A DNA stretch of 64,000 nt from an uncultured bacterium (GCA_945949875.1 CAMFGH010000002.1:36968-100967), one strand, 5' to 3'; positions 1-9,992 are shown, counted from the stretch's first letter. A program made the numbers and translations. The notes: generated by a model not told the origin, from the sequence alone.

Positions 1-983
1 TTCTCCTGCTTTTCCACCTTGTCACTATAAATAAGCAGCAGATATAGAAATGCAATCACCCCTGCCAGCATGGTGATACCCAGACCAATAGGTGCTGCTT
101 CAGATATTCCCTGTGTCCCGAAATCATGAGAAGGGCCGGCCTGGTAGAAGCCCATAAAAAGCTGCGCCACCTGAAGTCCTTTCTCCTGGATTCTCTGTCC
201 GGCAAATGGGTTGAGCACAAACTGACCGGATTTTACATAATAGAAAGCGGTATATAAATATGCCACATTCCATACCATAAAAGAAACTGCCGTCTTCCCA
301 AGACTAGCCAGGAAAGCTTTTTCTTTCCATTTCTTCACAGCGATGAATAAAGCAATCACCAGGGTAATACATACCACCACAAAGGCAAACATTTGTGCAT
401 GTAATACTCCGGTAAGCCCCAGCGTCAGCAACACCCATCCGGGTATTTTTTCTTCTTCCATGCTGCCCAGGAGTAATTCATATACGCCCACGATAACCAA
501 AGGGATAAATAAAATTGCCAATACTTCTCCCAATTCTGTTTCCCCATATAACAAAGCACATCTATAAATCGCTGTACAATAAACTGCAGCTCCCAACAGT
601 CCTGTATATGTATCTTTCCAAATACGCTGAAAACTATAATATGCCACCAACACGGTGAACACGTTCACCAGTAAAAGCATTCCACGGAAAGCTGCCTGTA
701 CAGAAAAACCAAGCATCCGAAGTGCCACTGCTACGTAAAGGAAAGTATCTCCATATTGATGTGCAAAAGACAGTCCTGCCGGATCTATCCATTCCGGTTT
801 TGCCCACATGGTGATGCCAAACTGTCTGATTCCTTCCACCAAAGCTTCCACGCGGCTAAGCTGTTGATACAGTTTTGTTCCTACTACCAAAAAGTCAGTC
901 AGAAGTGGCAGTGATGTGACAATCATAAGTGCCACACAGCCTAACATAATATTGATTTTCTTTTGATCTCTTTTCATTTCCAT
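1..983 (-). CDS. PTPS-related/YfhO-like membrane protein, partial (C-terminus off the window)
   Basis: An open frame of 327 codons runs off the left edge without a stop. It starts at an ATG that overlaps the stop of the upstream gene as TAATG, so the two are translationally coupled. The protein opens with a short charged tail and a membrane segment, then shows a degenerate form of the motif of its full-size neighbours (LSRVEALVEGI, then HQYGDTFLY..ALRMLGF), followed by many hydrophobic segments. The segment GQRIQEKGL recurs in the protein encoded at 22559-23548. It is probably a short, diverged paralogue of the large membrane proteins of the island and may be a GT-C-type glycosyltransferase or an accessory subunit. 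Function is unproven; the family call rests on motif resemblance. Confidence 0.75.
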   Translation of the reverse strand, partial: MEMKRDQKKINIMLGCVALMIVTSLPLLTDFLVVGTKLYQQLSRVEALVEGIRQFGITMWAKPEWIDPAGLSFAHQYGDTFLYVAVALRMLGFSVQAAFRGMLLLVNVFTVLVAYYSFQRIWKDTYTGLLGAAVYCTAIYRCALLYGETELGEVLAILFIPLVIVGVYELLLGSMEEEKIPGWVLLTLGLTGVLHAQMFAFVVVCITLVIALFIAVKKWKEKAFLASLGKTAVSFMVWNVAYLYTAFYYVKSGQFVLNPFAGQRIQEKGLQVAQLFMGFYQAGPSHDFGTQGISEAAPIGLGITMLAGVIAFLYLLLIYSDKVEKQE

Positions 984-3370
984 TACACGCTTTCTGCCTT
1001 TCTTTGAAGCTCTATATTCTCACTACGTACCAAATCATTCTTCTGAAACTCTGCTTTGCTTATCCCGGAACGTTTCCAAATCCATAATCCTGCCAGACAC
1101 AACAGGCTAAGCAAAGATATCACTTCTGACACTCGGTAATACCAGGGACTTACAAATCCCACTTTGATATGCCCCTTATACTCACCCGGAATCCTTACAG
1201 ATACCACATGGTTTTCTCCCGGAGCCACCTGTAATAGCGTACCGGAATCCACATCCTCCGCTTGATACCCTCGGTAATACAGCATTGGAAGCTGTACAGT
1301 CTGGTCATCCACACCAGCATTCTCCACCATCATGTCCACCTGCAGTGCTTTCTTCTGATAGGATTCCACCGTCACCGATTCCGGATAACCCACCTGTCCC
1401 TCTTTCAGGAGACTTTCATCTGTATCCACAGGCAAATACTCCCTTCCGGATAAATAGGAATTGCCCATACCATGATTGTCATAAAGATAATAGAAAGATG
1501 CTGAATTCAACAAATCACTAAAGAAAATTCCGGTAGGCAAAAGTACCAGCAGAAGTGTTATTCCAACATAAGCCTTCCACTCCCTATTTCCCAGATTCTT
1601 TTTTATCCAATCCCAGGTGATGCATCCAATCACTGTAAGAAAAAGAGCTGCCATTTCCAATAATCTGGTTGGATACTGTAGTGCTGATATCAGTCTTTGC
1701 ATTACGCCGCCCAGACTGTGTAACAAATCCCAAGGGAAGTATACAGACGACATCCACAAACACAGAATCCCTAATACAGCGCAGCTTAATGCCCATTTTC
1801 TATCCACTGCCACGCCGGAAACACCTTCCATATGCTTTCCACAGGCATCCGGTTCCATGATAGCTTTCTCATGTTGGCCGCTTCGCGGTCTGCCACAGTA
1901 CCATACATACCAGAAACACACCAGCACAAAGATCAGTCCTATTCCCAAAGAAAAAGGAATCTCTCCTGCCATGCCGCCTGAAACATCGCTATCCCTGGAA
2001 CCTGCAAAGTGGAACAAGCCCAAAAGCTGTGGCACCAAGCTGCCATATCCTTGTATGGTTCGGGTATATACATTATCGCTGGTTATGATCAGCTTTTCAT
2101 GCATCATATAGTCCAGGAACGGCACCAGAAACCAGGCATTTATCAGGATTGTCACTCCAACCGCCTTTATGCCCGCCAGCAGCGTTTCTTTTCGGCATAC
2201 ATTCCGGATATAAATCAAACACAATAGGAGACCAAACAGTGCTGCCAATTCACAGGTAAGCACATGACACTGTATGATGCCGGTCATAGCTATTACCAAA
2301 ATGAGCCAAACATTTTTGTATTCTTTCTTTGCTGTATCCTCTGTCAATAATCTCCACAAACCATAAAACAGCAGTGGCAAAAAAATCATAGCTGTATACT
2401 GGCCCAGATGGTCCTTCAGGTACATACAGATAAACCGATACATATTGAGGGTATATAAAGCACTTCCGAAGACGCCGATATACCGGTTTTGAAACATTCT
2501 GGAAAAGCTAAAATAGGCCACCAGCACCGTAGCGCAGTTGACCAGAAATTTATAAAACAAATATGTTGCCCCCATAGGGAATCCCATGATTCGTAAAAGG
2601 GCAGGCAGATACAGAAACGTATCACAGTAAAAAATACCTGTTGCGTACCCATGCCCCTGCAGCCAGCCGGGCTGAATACGTACCGGAAACTGACCGGAAA
2701 GGAGGCCTTCTTTGATTCCTTCCACACGAAGTAGATGATATACGGTATCCGCTCCGGCAATCACATACCCTGAAAACAGCGGCACAGATGCAAGGACTAC
2801 CATTCCACCCAGGCATATAACCAGAGTTCTATCAGAGATATCATACTCCTTCCATTTTCTGCCTATGGAAAGATACAGCCCATCCAATGTACCGAACACC
2901 AGAAGCCAAAAGGTAAACCACATGATGTTTCCCAGCTTAGACTGAGCCACTTGTGCCCCCAGTACACTGACCGATCCACCCTCGGCCAGAGTCACTCTGA
3001 TTTGTGCCTCTTCGATACTTTCTTTTATCCAGACCATGGTTTCTGCTTCCTGCAACCCACTGTAGAGCATACAGGTATTGCCAAGCAGTCCTCTGTAAGA
3101 AACATTTTTCCCTGTGATGGTCCAGACATTCAGGCAATCCTGCTCTGTTTGATAATGCAGTACAGCTTTATAGATTCCGGGTTTCAGCGCAAAGGAAGAA
3201 CTCTCGAAAGAAACCTGTCCTTCCTCATTTTCAACCATTTGAAACTGCTCGTTTCCAATATCTATTTGCTGCTTGGGCGTTACCAATCCCACCAGACAAC
3301 ACAGCAGAACGATACACTGCACGAAAGGAATCCATATCCACTTTTTATGCAAGCTCAGTCCATTTCTCAT
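983..3370 (-). CDS. 6-pyruvoyl-tetrahydropterin synthase-related membrane protein (putative GT-C type)
   Basis: 795 aa polytopic membrane protein. An N-terminal membrane anchor is followed by an extracytoplasmic beta-rich stretch of about 120 residues, then the family signature around residues 205-265 (ADTVYHLLRVEGIKEGLLSG, QFPVRIQPGWLQGHGY, then a D-F-LY-PALLR stretch), many membrane segments, and an extracytoplasmic C-terminal domain ending in one last helix and a basic tail. The family is named for a weak similarity to PTP synthase, but the topology resembles YfhO and GT-C glycosyltransferases that act on lipid-linked sugars outside the membrane. The acidic D before YHLLR is the likely active-site candidate (inference). 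It is coupled to the downstream gene by TAATG. Close paralogues are encoded at 3419, 20120 and 29390. Confidence 0.85.
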   Translation of the reverse strand: MRNGLSLHKKWIWIPFVQCIVLLCCLVGLVTPKQQIDIGNEQFQMVENEEGQVSFESSSFALKPGIYKAVLHYQTEQDCLNVWTITGKNVSYRGLLGNTCMLYSGLQEAETMVWIKESIEEAQIRVTLAEGGSVSVLGAQVAQSKLGNIMWFTFWLLVFGTLDGLYLSIGRKWKEYDISDRTLVICLGGMVVLASVPLFSGYVIAGADTVYHLLRVEGIKEGLLSGQFPVRIQPGWLQGHGYATGIFYCDTFLYLPALLRIMGFPMGATYLFYKFLVNCATVLVAYFSFSRMFQNRYIGVFGSALYTLNMYRFICMYLKDHLGQYTAMIFLPLLFYGLWRLLTEDTAKKEYKNVWLILVIAMTGIIQCHVLTCELAALFGLLLCLIYIRNVCRKETLLAGIKAVGVTILINAWFLVPFLDYMMHEKLIITSDNVYTRTIQGYGSLVPQLLGLFHFAGSRDSDVSGGMAGEIPFSLGIGLIFVLVCFWYVWYCGRPRSGQHEKAIMEPDACGKHMEGVSGVAVDRKWALSCAVLGILCLWMSSVYFPWDLLHSLGGVMQRLISALQYPTRLLEMAALFLTVIGCITWDWIKKNLGNREWKAYVGITLLLVLLPTGIFFSDLLNSASFYYLYDNHGMGNSYLSGREYLPVDTDESLLKEGQVGYPESVTVESYQKKALQVDMMVENAGVDDQTVQLPMLYYRGYQAEDVDSGTLLQVAPGENHVVSVRIPGEYKGHIKVGFVSPWYYRVSEVISLLSLLCLAGLWIWKRSGISKAEFQKNDLVRSENIELQRKAESV

Positions 3371-3405
3371 ACTCTACTCACAGTCCATTTCTATACTCTG
3401 CTCAA
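3355..3405. repeat. Two-copy ~24-25 bp direct repeat at a gene junction
   Basis: The sequence cagtccatttct(c)atactctactca occurs twice in direct succession, spanning the start codon of the 983-3370 gene and its leader. The copies differ by a one-base gap and one substitution. It is one of several short duplications at gene junctions in this island. Confidence 0.7.
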
Positions 3406-3418
3406 AACGCTTTTCACC

Positions 3419-5782
3419 TTAGTCAGCTCTTTCAGCCTGACTGGCTCTTTTCATCTTGCCATCTCTTTGCATCCAGACAAGCCAAATGACAAATCCTATC
3501 AAAGTAATAACAGAAATCCAATCTGCCACATGCCAGTACCACTGACCGTCAAAATCGATCACCACTGTCCCCTGATAATGAGCCGGTAATTGCACCCGAA
3601 GAATTCCTTCATCGCCGATTACAATAGGAAGCTGCTCTCCGGTGGCACGATCTACTGCATGATATCCAATGTAGTACAACAGGTTTGCTTCCAGATAGCT
3701 TTCTTTATCTCCCTGATTTGCACAGGGAATTTCCATGTGGCTGTATTCTTTCTCATACTCACCAAAAGTTACATTTTCTCCGGCTATTAGCCTGTTATAA
3801 GGCAAATTTTTCAAATTTTCTATATCGGTATCCATGATCAGATATTCCATACCGCTGACCATTTCGCTACCCATAGCCTCCGGGTTGCGAAGTCCTGACC
3901 AGAATTTATGAATCAAATCATCATCCATAAAGAAGATTGCTGTAAAAAGTGTTAAAATCAGAATCGATCCTGACCAAATGGCAACCATCTTTTTATGGTT
4001 CTCTTCCATAAACAATTTCAGTAATACACATCCCACAATGGTAAAACTGATGCTTACGATTACCAGAAAACGGTAAGGGAATTGTATACTGGAAATCACT
4101 TTTTCAAACACAGTTGCGCTGGATGCTATGGCTTCCCAAGGGAAAATATGTAAGCAGAAGGCCGAAGCTAATGTTCCAAGGCATACTGCCATTTTCCCCA
4201 TTCCCCAATACTCACTCCTTTGATACTTTTCACGATACAGAATCCATACATAATAAAATGCAATGGCACTCAGGAGAAAGGCCATACCCATACCAAAAGG
4301 TCGTACATTTCTCATCCCTTCGTAAATCATGTAGGCTTCCGCGCCTGCCCACTGGAACAGCGATAACAGCTGTGCCACAAACAATCCTTTGTACTGGATA
4401 TGATTCACAAAGTTAAATACACGCATCTCCAGATGCATGCTGTAATCCAAAAATGGTACCAAAAACCAAAGGGATAACAGCACTGATATAACAGCTGCAA
4501 TGGCAAGAGTCCAGAATGTTTCTTTACGGAAGGTTCTCTTCCAAAGCACAACACATATGATGATGGTAAAAAGGCAGGCAAACTCTAAGCTCAACACGTG
4601 AGATAAGACCAGTCCGGAATACCCGATAATCAATATCACGATGTTCTTCTTTTCTTTTGCCCTTTCTTTATCTTCTCCAAAAATCTGCCACAGACCATAG
4701 CAGATTACCGGGAAGAAAGTCATGGCTGTATACTCACCCACTGCACCACGCATATAAATATTGTATAAGCGGTACAAAGATAACGTATAAATAGCAGTAC
4801 CAAAAAGTCCCACTGCTTTACTCTTAAACATATTTTTGAAACAGTAATAGCACACAAATACTGTTATAAAGTTGAGCAGCACAACACCCATCTTGTAACT
4901 TTGCATCAGGTCAAATCCCAATAAATGGAGCAGTGCTGTAGGCCAGAGGAACACATCCCCATACATAATGGAAACTGGATATCCCAGACCATTTAACCAG
5001 TTGGGATGCATTCTGGCAGGGAACTGTCCTGCTTTCCATGCCTGCACGATTCCTTCAATACGGGTGAAATGGAAGTACACATCGTCATCCAAATGAATGT
5101 AGTCGATAAACATGGGATAGGAAGCCAGCACTCCGATCACGATCAGCCAGAATCCCACCTTTTTCGTACTGATTTCTGCCTTTTGAAAGCTCTTATGAAT
5201 CCACATCCAGAGCAGCAGATCCACAACCCCTGCAAAAAGAAGGAAATAAACCAGATATATTCCATACTGAAGACCGGTCTGCTGTAAGGTGATTCCCCGA
5301 AGCCAGAGCGCGCCGGCACCGGTATAGTAAATCTTGATTCGTAAAGAGTCGGTATCGTTCTTTAACCGAAAGGTAACCCCTGTAGAATTGGTCTTGTCCC
5401 GGTCATGAAGAGAAAACGCATTTACCAGCAGCTCCCCATAGCCAAGACTATCATCCTCTATCTTACAAACCTGTTCCCCTGTGCCTTCAAATTGAAGTTC
5501 CACACGGTACAATCCCTTTTTCAGAGAAAGCGGACCTGTACTAAGGCAGATATCCCCTTCCATACCGCTCAGTTCATCGATATAGAAATCCCCATTCTCC
5601 TGAAATTCACCTGCATAAATCTCATAATCATTTTGAGAAAAACTGATTACTTCTTTCTGTTCAAAGCTCTTTACAAGCAAAAATACTAAAACAAGTGCTT
5701 CTAACAAAAAGAGAATGCCCCAAATCAGATTCCCTTTTATTCTATTTTCTTTTCTTACTTCACTCTTTATTTTACTTTCCAC
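3419..5782 (-). CDS. 6-pyruvoyl-tetrahydropterin synthase-related membrane protein (putative GT-C type)
   Basis: 787 aa, same architecture as its downstream neighbour: N-terminal anchor, extracytoplasmic domain of about 130 residues, the signature DDDVYFHFTRIEGI followed by GQFPARMHPNWLNGLGY, a VGEYTAM-F-P segment in a later loop, a multi-helix core, and a C-terminal extracytoplasmic domain with a final membrane helix and basic tail. The start is a GTG that overlaps the end of the preceding glycosyltransferase gene by 11 nt; no ATG lies upstream of the first membrane helix, so GTG is the best choice. It probably transfers a sugar from, or modifies, a lipid-linked glycan outside the cell. The substrate is unknown. 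Confidence 0.83.
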   Translation of the reverse strand: MESKIKSEVRKENRIKGNLIWGILFLLEALVLVFLLVKSFEQKEVISFSQNDYEIYAGEFQENGDFYIDELSGMEGDICLSTGPLSLKKGLYRVELQFEGTGEQVCKIEDDSLGYGELLVNAFSLHDRDKTNSTGVTFRLKNDTDSLRIKIYYTGAGALWLRGITLQQTGLQYGIYLVYFLLFAGVVDLLLWMWIHKSFQKAEISTKKVGFWLIVIGVLASYPMFIDYIHLDDDVYFHFTRIEGIVQAWKAGQFPARMHPNWLNGLGYPVSIMYGDVFLWPTALLHLLGFDLMQSYKMGVVLLNFITVFVCYYCFKNMFKSKAVGLFGTAIYTLSLYRLYNIYMRGAVGEYTAMTFFPVICYGLWQIFGEDKERAKEKKNIVILIIGYSGLVLSHVLSLEFACLFTIIICVVLWKRTFRKETFWTLAIAAVISVLLSLWFLVPFLDYSMHLEMRVFNFVNHIQYKGLFVAQLLSLFQWAGAEAYMIYEGMRNVRPFGMGMAFLLSAIAFYYVWILYREKYQRSEYWGMGKMAVCLGTLASAFCLHIFPWEAIASSATVFEKVISSIQFPYRFLVIVSISFTIVGCVLLKLFMEENHKKMVAIWSGSILILTLFTAIFFMDDDLIHKFWSGLRNPEAMGSEMVSGMEYLIMDTDIENLKNLPYNRLIAGENVTFGEYEKEYSHMEIPCANQGDKESYLEANLLYYIGYHAVDRATGEQLPIVIGDEGILRVQLPAHYQGTVVIDFDGQWYWHVADWISVITLIGFVIWLVWMQRDGKMKRASQAERAD

Positions 5783-6803
5783 GTAATTTCTTCTTCCACT
5801 TTCTGGCTGTATTTAAAGCCACATAATATAAATAAAAACCCAGATTGCTCTTCATATGAAGGGCTGCCAGTTTCTTTTCCTCAGCCCCGATTTTCTCCTG
5901 ATAGTACTCATTTTTCTGGAAATCAGGGAAATATTTCTTCATGCCATCCCGCAACTCTGCCAGGAAAGATAGCTTACGATGCTTTACCCCTGACATGTAG
6001 GAAAATAAAGTTGTGATATAATACAGTTCCGCAAAGCGAAATTCTATTTCAGCCCGATATTCTTTCAGAAAGTCTCTGGAGGCACACTCCATTACCAGCA
6101 GTTCGCAGGATTTCATCCGGTCTCTGCACTTTGCTTCGGAAATATAATGGACCGTGGAAACGTTGTGCTGATAATAGTAATACATTGGCTCATTAATCTT
6201 TTCAAAACGCTTACAGTAAAGCATCCAGACTGTACCTGCACAGTTATCTTCATAAAAGATTCCTTCCGGGAAATTCAGTCCATGCTCCTGTATCATGCTG
6301 TGCCGATATACCTTGATCACCATGCTTCCCGGCCGCATGGCCAGTTTTTTGTGCTGTTCCAGAGTGCATGGTCCCGTCTGCTCATCCGTATTATTCCGGA
6401 TAATAGTTCCCACTTCCATGGTGTGTTCCGAAACCAGATTGTAATCGCAGCCAACCACATCCGCACCGGTTTCTTCTGCTTTTCCAATCAGCTTCTCATA
6501 AAAATCCGGTGTGACCCAGTCGTCACTGTCGATAAAACCGATCCATTCTCCGGACGCTATCTTTAAGCCTTCATTCTTTGCACCGCCCTGTCGCTTATTC
6601 TGACTGTAATGGATCACCTTAAAACGTTCCGGATAATCAAACTCATAGCGACGTAATATCTCCAGGGAGTTATCCGTAGATGCATCATCCACAGCAATAA
6701 TCTCTAAATCCTTTAAAGTCTGATGAATCAGAGAGTTCAAACAATATTCTAATTTTCCATCTCCGGCCATGTTATAAACCGGTACGATTACGCTGCATTT
6801 CAT
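5772..6803 (-). CDS. Glycosyltransferase family 2
   Basis: 343 aa soluble glycosyltransferase with the GT-A fold. The N-terminus has SVIVPVYN, then the nucleotide-binding VDDASTDNS, GGAKNEGL and the metal-binding GFIDSDDWV (DxD-type) around residues 93-101, a typical GT2 order. The C-terminal half is basic and helical, and may lie on the inner membrane face. The start has a good ribosome site (AGGAGAGAATAG before ATG). It likely adds one sugar to a lipid-linked repeat unit that the neighbouring ABC transporter and membrane proteins then process. Donor and acceptor cannot be read from the sequence. It overlaps the following gene by 11 nt, which supports an operon. Confidence 0.93.
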   Translation of the reverse strand: MKCSVIVPVYNMAGDGKLEYCLNSLIHQTLKDLEIIAVDDASTDNSLEILRRYEFDYPERFKVIHYSQNKRQGGAKNEGLKIASGEWIGFIDSDDWVTPDFYEKLIGKAEETGADVVGCDYNLVSEHTMEVGTIIRNNTDEQTGPCTLEQHKKLAMRPGSMVIKVYRHSMIQEHGLNFPEGIFYEDNCAGTVWMLYCKRFEKINEPMYYYYQHNVSTVHYISEAKCRDRMKSCELLVMECASRDFLKEYRAEIEFRFAELYYITTLFSYMSGVKHRKLSFLAELRDGMKKYFPDFQKNEYYQEKIGAEEKKLAALHMKSNLGFYLYYVALNTARKWKKKLRGK

Positions 6804-6871
6804 CTATTCTCTCCTAACATCATCCTTCGCTTCACATTACAAAACACTCGTATTACGTTTCAATATAAGCT

Positions 6872-8617
6872 CTATTTCTGCTTTTCCAAAGTTGCCTTTC
6901 CACCTTCGATGCGATATATCATGTCACATTTTTCAATGGTCTGTAACCTATGGGCAATAATAACCAGTGTCTTACGCCCCTGCAGACTGTTAATGGCATC
7001 CATAATAGCCGCTTCTGTATCATTATCCAGTGCTGAAGTAGCCTCATCCAGGATCAGCACTTCCGGATCATAATAAAGCGCCCTGGCGATACCCAGTCTC
7101 TGTCTCTGTCCACCGGAAATACGGATTCCTCGTTCCCCGATACCGGTATTCAGTCCCTCCGGCAAGCTACGCACAAACTCATCCATCTGGGCTTCTTTCA
7201 GTACTTCCCAGATACGGTTCATATCGATTTCATCTTCCGGTACACCAAATGCCACATTTTTCAAAATGGTATCATCCAGCATAAAGATAAGCTGTGGAAT
7301 ATAACCCACATTTTTCAGCCAGCTTCTGTACTCGTCCTTAATATTTACATCATCTGCATAGACTCCACCGGTCTGTACTTCCAGAAGTCCCAGAAGAATA
7401 TCCACCACTGTAGTTTTTCCGGCACCGGAAGCCCCTACGATACCTACAGACGCCCCAATTGGAATCTCCATATCTGCATGGTCGAAAATGAGCACATCCG
7501 AGTTCGGATAATGGTAGGTCACATCACGCATGGATATACTTTTATGAATCGGAAGTTTTTTGTCTGTTTCTTTTGCAAAGCTCATATCCGTATTTTTGCC
7601 GGATATCTCGTCCTGCAGATTATCACTGACGCCCATAAAGAAAGGCTGATAAAATGCAATAGAGGTAAGCTGATTGTTAATACGGTTGGCACAAGGCATG
7701 AGACGTATAGCGGCCACGCTAAATGCGGATAAAATCGGCATCATCTGGGTAAAATCCCGTCCTGTTGCCACAAGCACCATCATGTAAGAAACCATACCGA
7801 TGATACAGATGGTCTCGATCAGCAGTCTTGGAATGCTGTTGTACAACGTATATTTCTGTACCGCATCTACATAGCCTTTACCGCATTTGATATATTCATC
7901 TGTAAAATACTGCTCTTTCCCGGCAATCTTTACTTCTTTGATTCCCTGTACTGTCTGGGAAATCCACTTAAATAATCCACTGTAATAATTCTGGTTGTCC
8001 TCACCTGCCTTATGCATGATGGGCTTGATCACGGATTTGATCACCCACAAGGTAGTGATCAAAAGTACTGCAATCATGGCTGTCATCATCCAGTCCGATA
8101 ACAGAAGCACTGCTAACAGGAAAACAAATACAATGGTCTCAGATACCAGCTGTAAAATAGACAGGATCAGCGCGTACATATTATTCACATCTGATGTAAT
8201 GTTTCTCTGAATCACTGCTGTATCCGCATTTAAGTAAAACTCATACCCTTTGCGCAGATAGTTTTTCATCATACGCTCCGAAGTACGAAACTGATTGGTA
8301 TATACAAAACGGTACATAAATTTCTGCTGCCAGTACAAGTAAATATTTTTCACCACAAAAGTCAGGATCAGTGCTCCCATGATCAGAAGCGCAAACTCTT
8401 TCAGACTCTGCATGTGGAGTCCATAATAAAGCTTGTTTACAATATCATACTTCTCCACCGCATTTTCATCGATGACCACTTCAATAACCGGAATGACAAG
8501 CGAAATACTGCACGCTTCCAAAATCGCCCCGATGATCATCATCACCACCATCAGGATCATGGTGCTTTTCTGCTTCCTATCTAATAAAACATTCAACTTC
8601 TTTAATATTTTTAACAT
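6872..8617 (-). CDS. ABC transporter, fused permease and ATPase (lipid-linked glycan flippase-like)
   Basis: 581 aa half-transporter that would act as a dimer. Residues ~1-310 form a six-helix exporter-type membrane domain; the rest is the nucleotide-binding domain with Walker A GASGAGKTT, signature ISGGQRQRLGIARAL and Walker B VLILDEATSALD. Its length and order match the MsbA/PglK group. Set between glycosyltransferases and large membrane transferases, it most likely flips a lipid-linked oligosaccharide as PglK does (inference from context). The ribosome site GAGGAAAGAA precedes ATG, and a candidate promoter lies at 8664-8692. The start of a glycan-assembly transcript here would fit. Confidence 0.9.
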   Translation of the reverse strand: MLKILKKLNVLLDRKQKSTMILMVVMMIIGAILEACSISLVIPVIEVVIDENAVEKYDIVNKLYYGLHMQSLKEFALLIMGALILTFVVKNIYLYWQQKFMYRFVYTNQFRTSERMMKNYLRKGYEFYLNADTAVIQRNITSDVNNMYALILSILQLVSETIVFVFLLAVLLLSDWMMTAMIAVLLITTLWVIKSVIKPIMHKAGEDNQNYYSGLFKWISQTVQGIKEVKIAGKEQYFTDEYIKCGKGYVDAVQKYTLYNSIPRLLIETICIIGMVSYMMVLVATGRDFTQMMPILSAFSVAAIRLMPCANRINNQLTSIAFYQPFFMGVSDNLQDEISGKNTDMSFAKETDKKLPIHKSISMRDVTYHYPNSDVLIFDHADMEIPIGASVGIVGASGAGKTTVVDILLGLLEVQTGGVYADDVNIKDEYRSWLKNVGYIPQLIFMLDDTILKNVAFGVPEDEIDMNRIWEVLKEAQMDEFVRSLPEGLNTGIGERGIRISGGQRQRLGIARALYYDPEVLILDEATSALDNDTEAAIMDAINSLQGRKTLVIIAHRLQTIEKCDMIYRIEGGKATLEKQK

Positions 8618-8663
8618 TTCTTTCCTCTTGTTTCGCTATATTTATGTATACCATTTCCAAACA

Positions 8664-8692
8664 CATATAGCGTATTTTATGTGGAATGACAA
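8664..8692 (-). promoter_or_regulatory. Candidate sigma-A promoter for the ABC transporter gene
   Basis: On the minus strand TTGTCA (8687-8692) is followed after 17 nt by TATATG (8664-8669), leaving a leader of about 40 nt to the ATG at 8617. The -35 is close to consensus and the -10 is moderate. Prediction by eye only. Confidence 0.45.
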
Positions 8693-8765
8693 CCACATTC
8701 CCTTTATCATCTTTTCCTTGAGTTTACAACTGTACTTTCTTCATCAGCTTTATTATACGTACATA

Positions 8766-8819
8766 TGAGTTGTGGCTCGTTTTTCTTCAGGTCTGAAGAA
8801 AAATGCAGCCATCAACTCA
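8766..8819. repeat. Long near-perfect inverted repeat between genes
   Basis: Arms of about 26 nt (8766-8790 and 8793-8819) pair almost perfectly around a 2-nt loop, with one bulge and two mismatches. It lies just past the end of the glycosyltransferase gene at 8865. There is no clear U-run on either strand, so it could be an RNA-stabilising hairpin, a terminator without a U-tract, or a remnant of a small mobile repeat. The rest of the 8618-8864 gap holds only the promoter candidate above. Confidence 0.6.
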
Positions 8820-8864
8820 CATAAATACCATCAAAAGAAATGCGGTTGTCAACTCTTCTCATCC

Positions 8865-9992
8865 CTACTGCTTGGAAATGGTTTCATCTTCCTTCTCTAA
8901 GATTCCAATCCGCTTATTTTGGTTGTGGATCATCGGATCTTCATACTTGTCCATAAACTCATCTCCCAATCGGACAAGCTTGTCGGCAAAGGTAATCCCT
9001 TTCAAGTCGGTAAACACCGTTACCACAATGTCAAAGCGAAGTCCTTCAAAGAAATTCAACATTTCCATAGGCATAGTACCATCAAACATGGGATATCCCG
9101 GAAATACTTTACTATAATCCAGTTCATCACGGGGATGAGGTTTGATGAAGATCTGTCCCTGTTTTTCGTAGGTATCCACAATATCACGGAAGATTTTCTC
9201 CCGTACATCCAGGGTACAAAGGGGATCTGTCAGAATCAATATTTTCGGTGTGGTTTTTCCATCTTCCGACACCTGATTGCACTGGTCTATCTTTTCCTTC
9301 AGTCCATCCATATCACGGACAAAGGCCTGCAGGATGATATCCTTATCCTCCTGTGTCAGCCGGTCCACCAGCTGCTTTCTGGGCAGCTCCCTATATTTTG
9401 GACAGGGCATCTGAATCGCCCCAATATCATTGACTTCCATATCCAGGCAGTACTTTCCATAACCATTCTGGACAAAAATCAGATTCAATTTATTGGACAA
9501 AAATGCCTTCAGGCCGAAATGTCCTCTGTTGTCATATCTGGCTGCATCAAAATGAACCAGACAGTTCAGACCATCCTCCAAAGCATGATATCTGATCTTA
9601 TTCTGGTTTAAATAATATCCGATGGGATCGGAATCACAGAAAACATATACCTCACCGTACTGTTTAAAATCTACCGGTACATAAGGTGCTTCCAGCTTTG
9701 CATACCGCCTGGTAAATTTGATACGCTGCCACATATTGAAAACGATATTCCCTTTATCTACCCGGTATTTGGCCAGCTCCGGAAAAAAATCTTCTCTTTT
9801 TTCATCAAAGGGAAGCACTTCCTCAAACAATCCCGTAGATAAAGCACGTTCTCCGAAATCTTCAAAATGGTTAGACATGCTGCTCAGAAGCAGGGTAGCC
9901 TGTCCACGTTTTTCCCGGGGTAGTGCCAGTTCCTTTAAAAATGCTATATAGGCATGATAATAGGTGTGACATACATAAATTCGATCTTTCAT
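8865..9992 (-). CDS. Glycosyltransferase with bacterial sialyltransferase motifs (GT52-like)
   Basis: 375 aa cytoplasmic protein. Two features match bacterial sialyltransferases of the GT38/GT52/GT80 group: an acidic-acidic-Gly motif (E139-D140-G141 in HALEDGLN) and an HP motif (H286-P287 in IFIKPHPRDE). Late in the protein TVFTDLKG occupies the place of the family's Ser/Thr motif. Those enzymes use CMP-nonulosonic acids, so a sialic- or pseudaminic-type donor is possible, which fits PseB- and PseC-like genes in the same island. Related families use other donors, so the specificity is uncertain. No strong ribosome site is visible at this ATG (AGAGGT lies about 13 nt upstream). Confidence 0.72.
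   Translation of the reverse strand: MKDRIYVCHTYYHAYIAFLKELALPREKRGQATLLLSSMSNHFEDFGERALSTGLFEEVLPFDEKREDFFPELAKYRVDKGNIVFNMWQRIKFTRRYAKLEAPYVPVDFKQYGEVYVFCDSDPIGYYLNQNKIRYHALEDGLNCLVHFDAARYDNRGHFGLKAFLSNKLNLIFVQNGYGKYCLDMEVNDIGAIQMPCPKYRELPRKQLVDRLTQEDKDIILQAFVRDMDGLKEKIDQCNQVSEDGKTTPKILILTDPLCTLDVREKIFRDIVDTYEKQGQIFIKPHPRDELDYSKVFPGYPMFDGTMPMEMLNFFEGLRFDIVVTVFTDLKGITFADKLVRLGDEFMDKYEDPMIHNQNKRIGILEKEDETISKQ

Noticed and set aside
343-567. Plus-strand ORF of 74 aa
   Set aside because: Lies wholly inside the minus-strand membrane-protein gene 1-983; composition is that of a shadow frame and there is no ribosome site.
1617-2111. Plus-strand ORF of 164 aa
   Set aside because: Antisense to the 983-3370 gene, with no recognisable domain; the minus strand carries clear family motifs.
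8919-9611. Plus-strand ORF of 230 aa
   Set aside because: Antisense to the sialyltransferase-like gene; length is explained by codon bias of the real gene.
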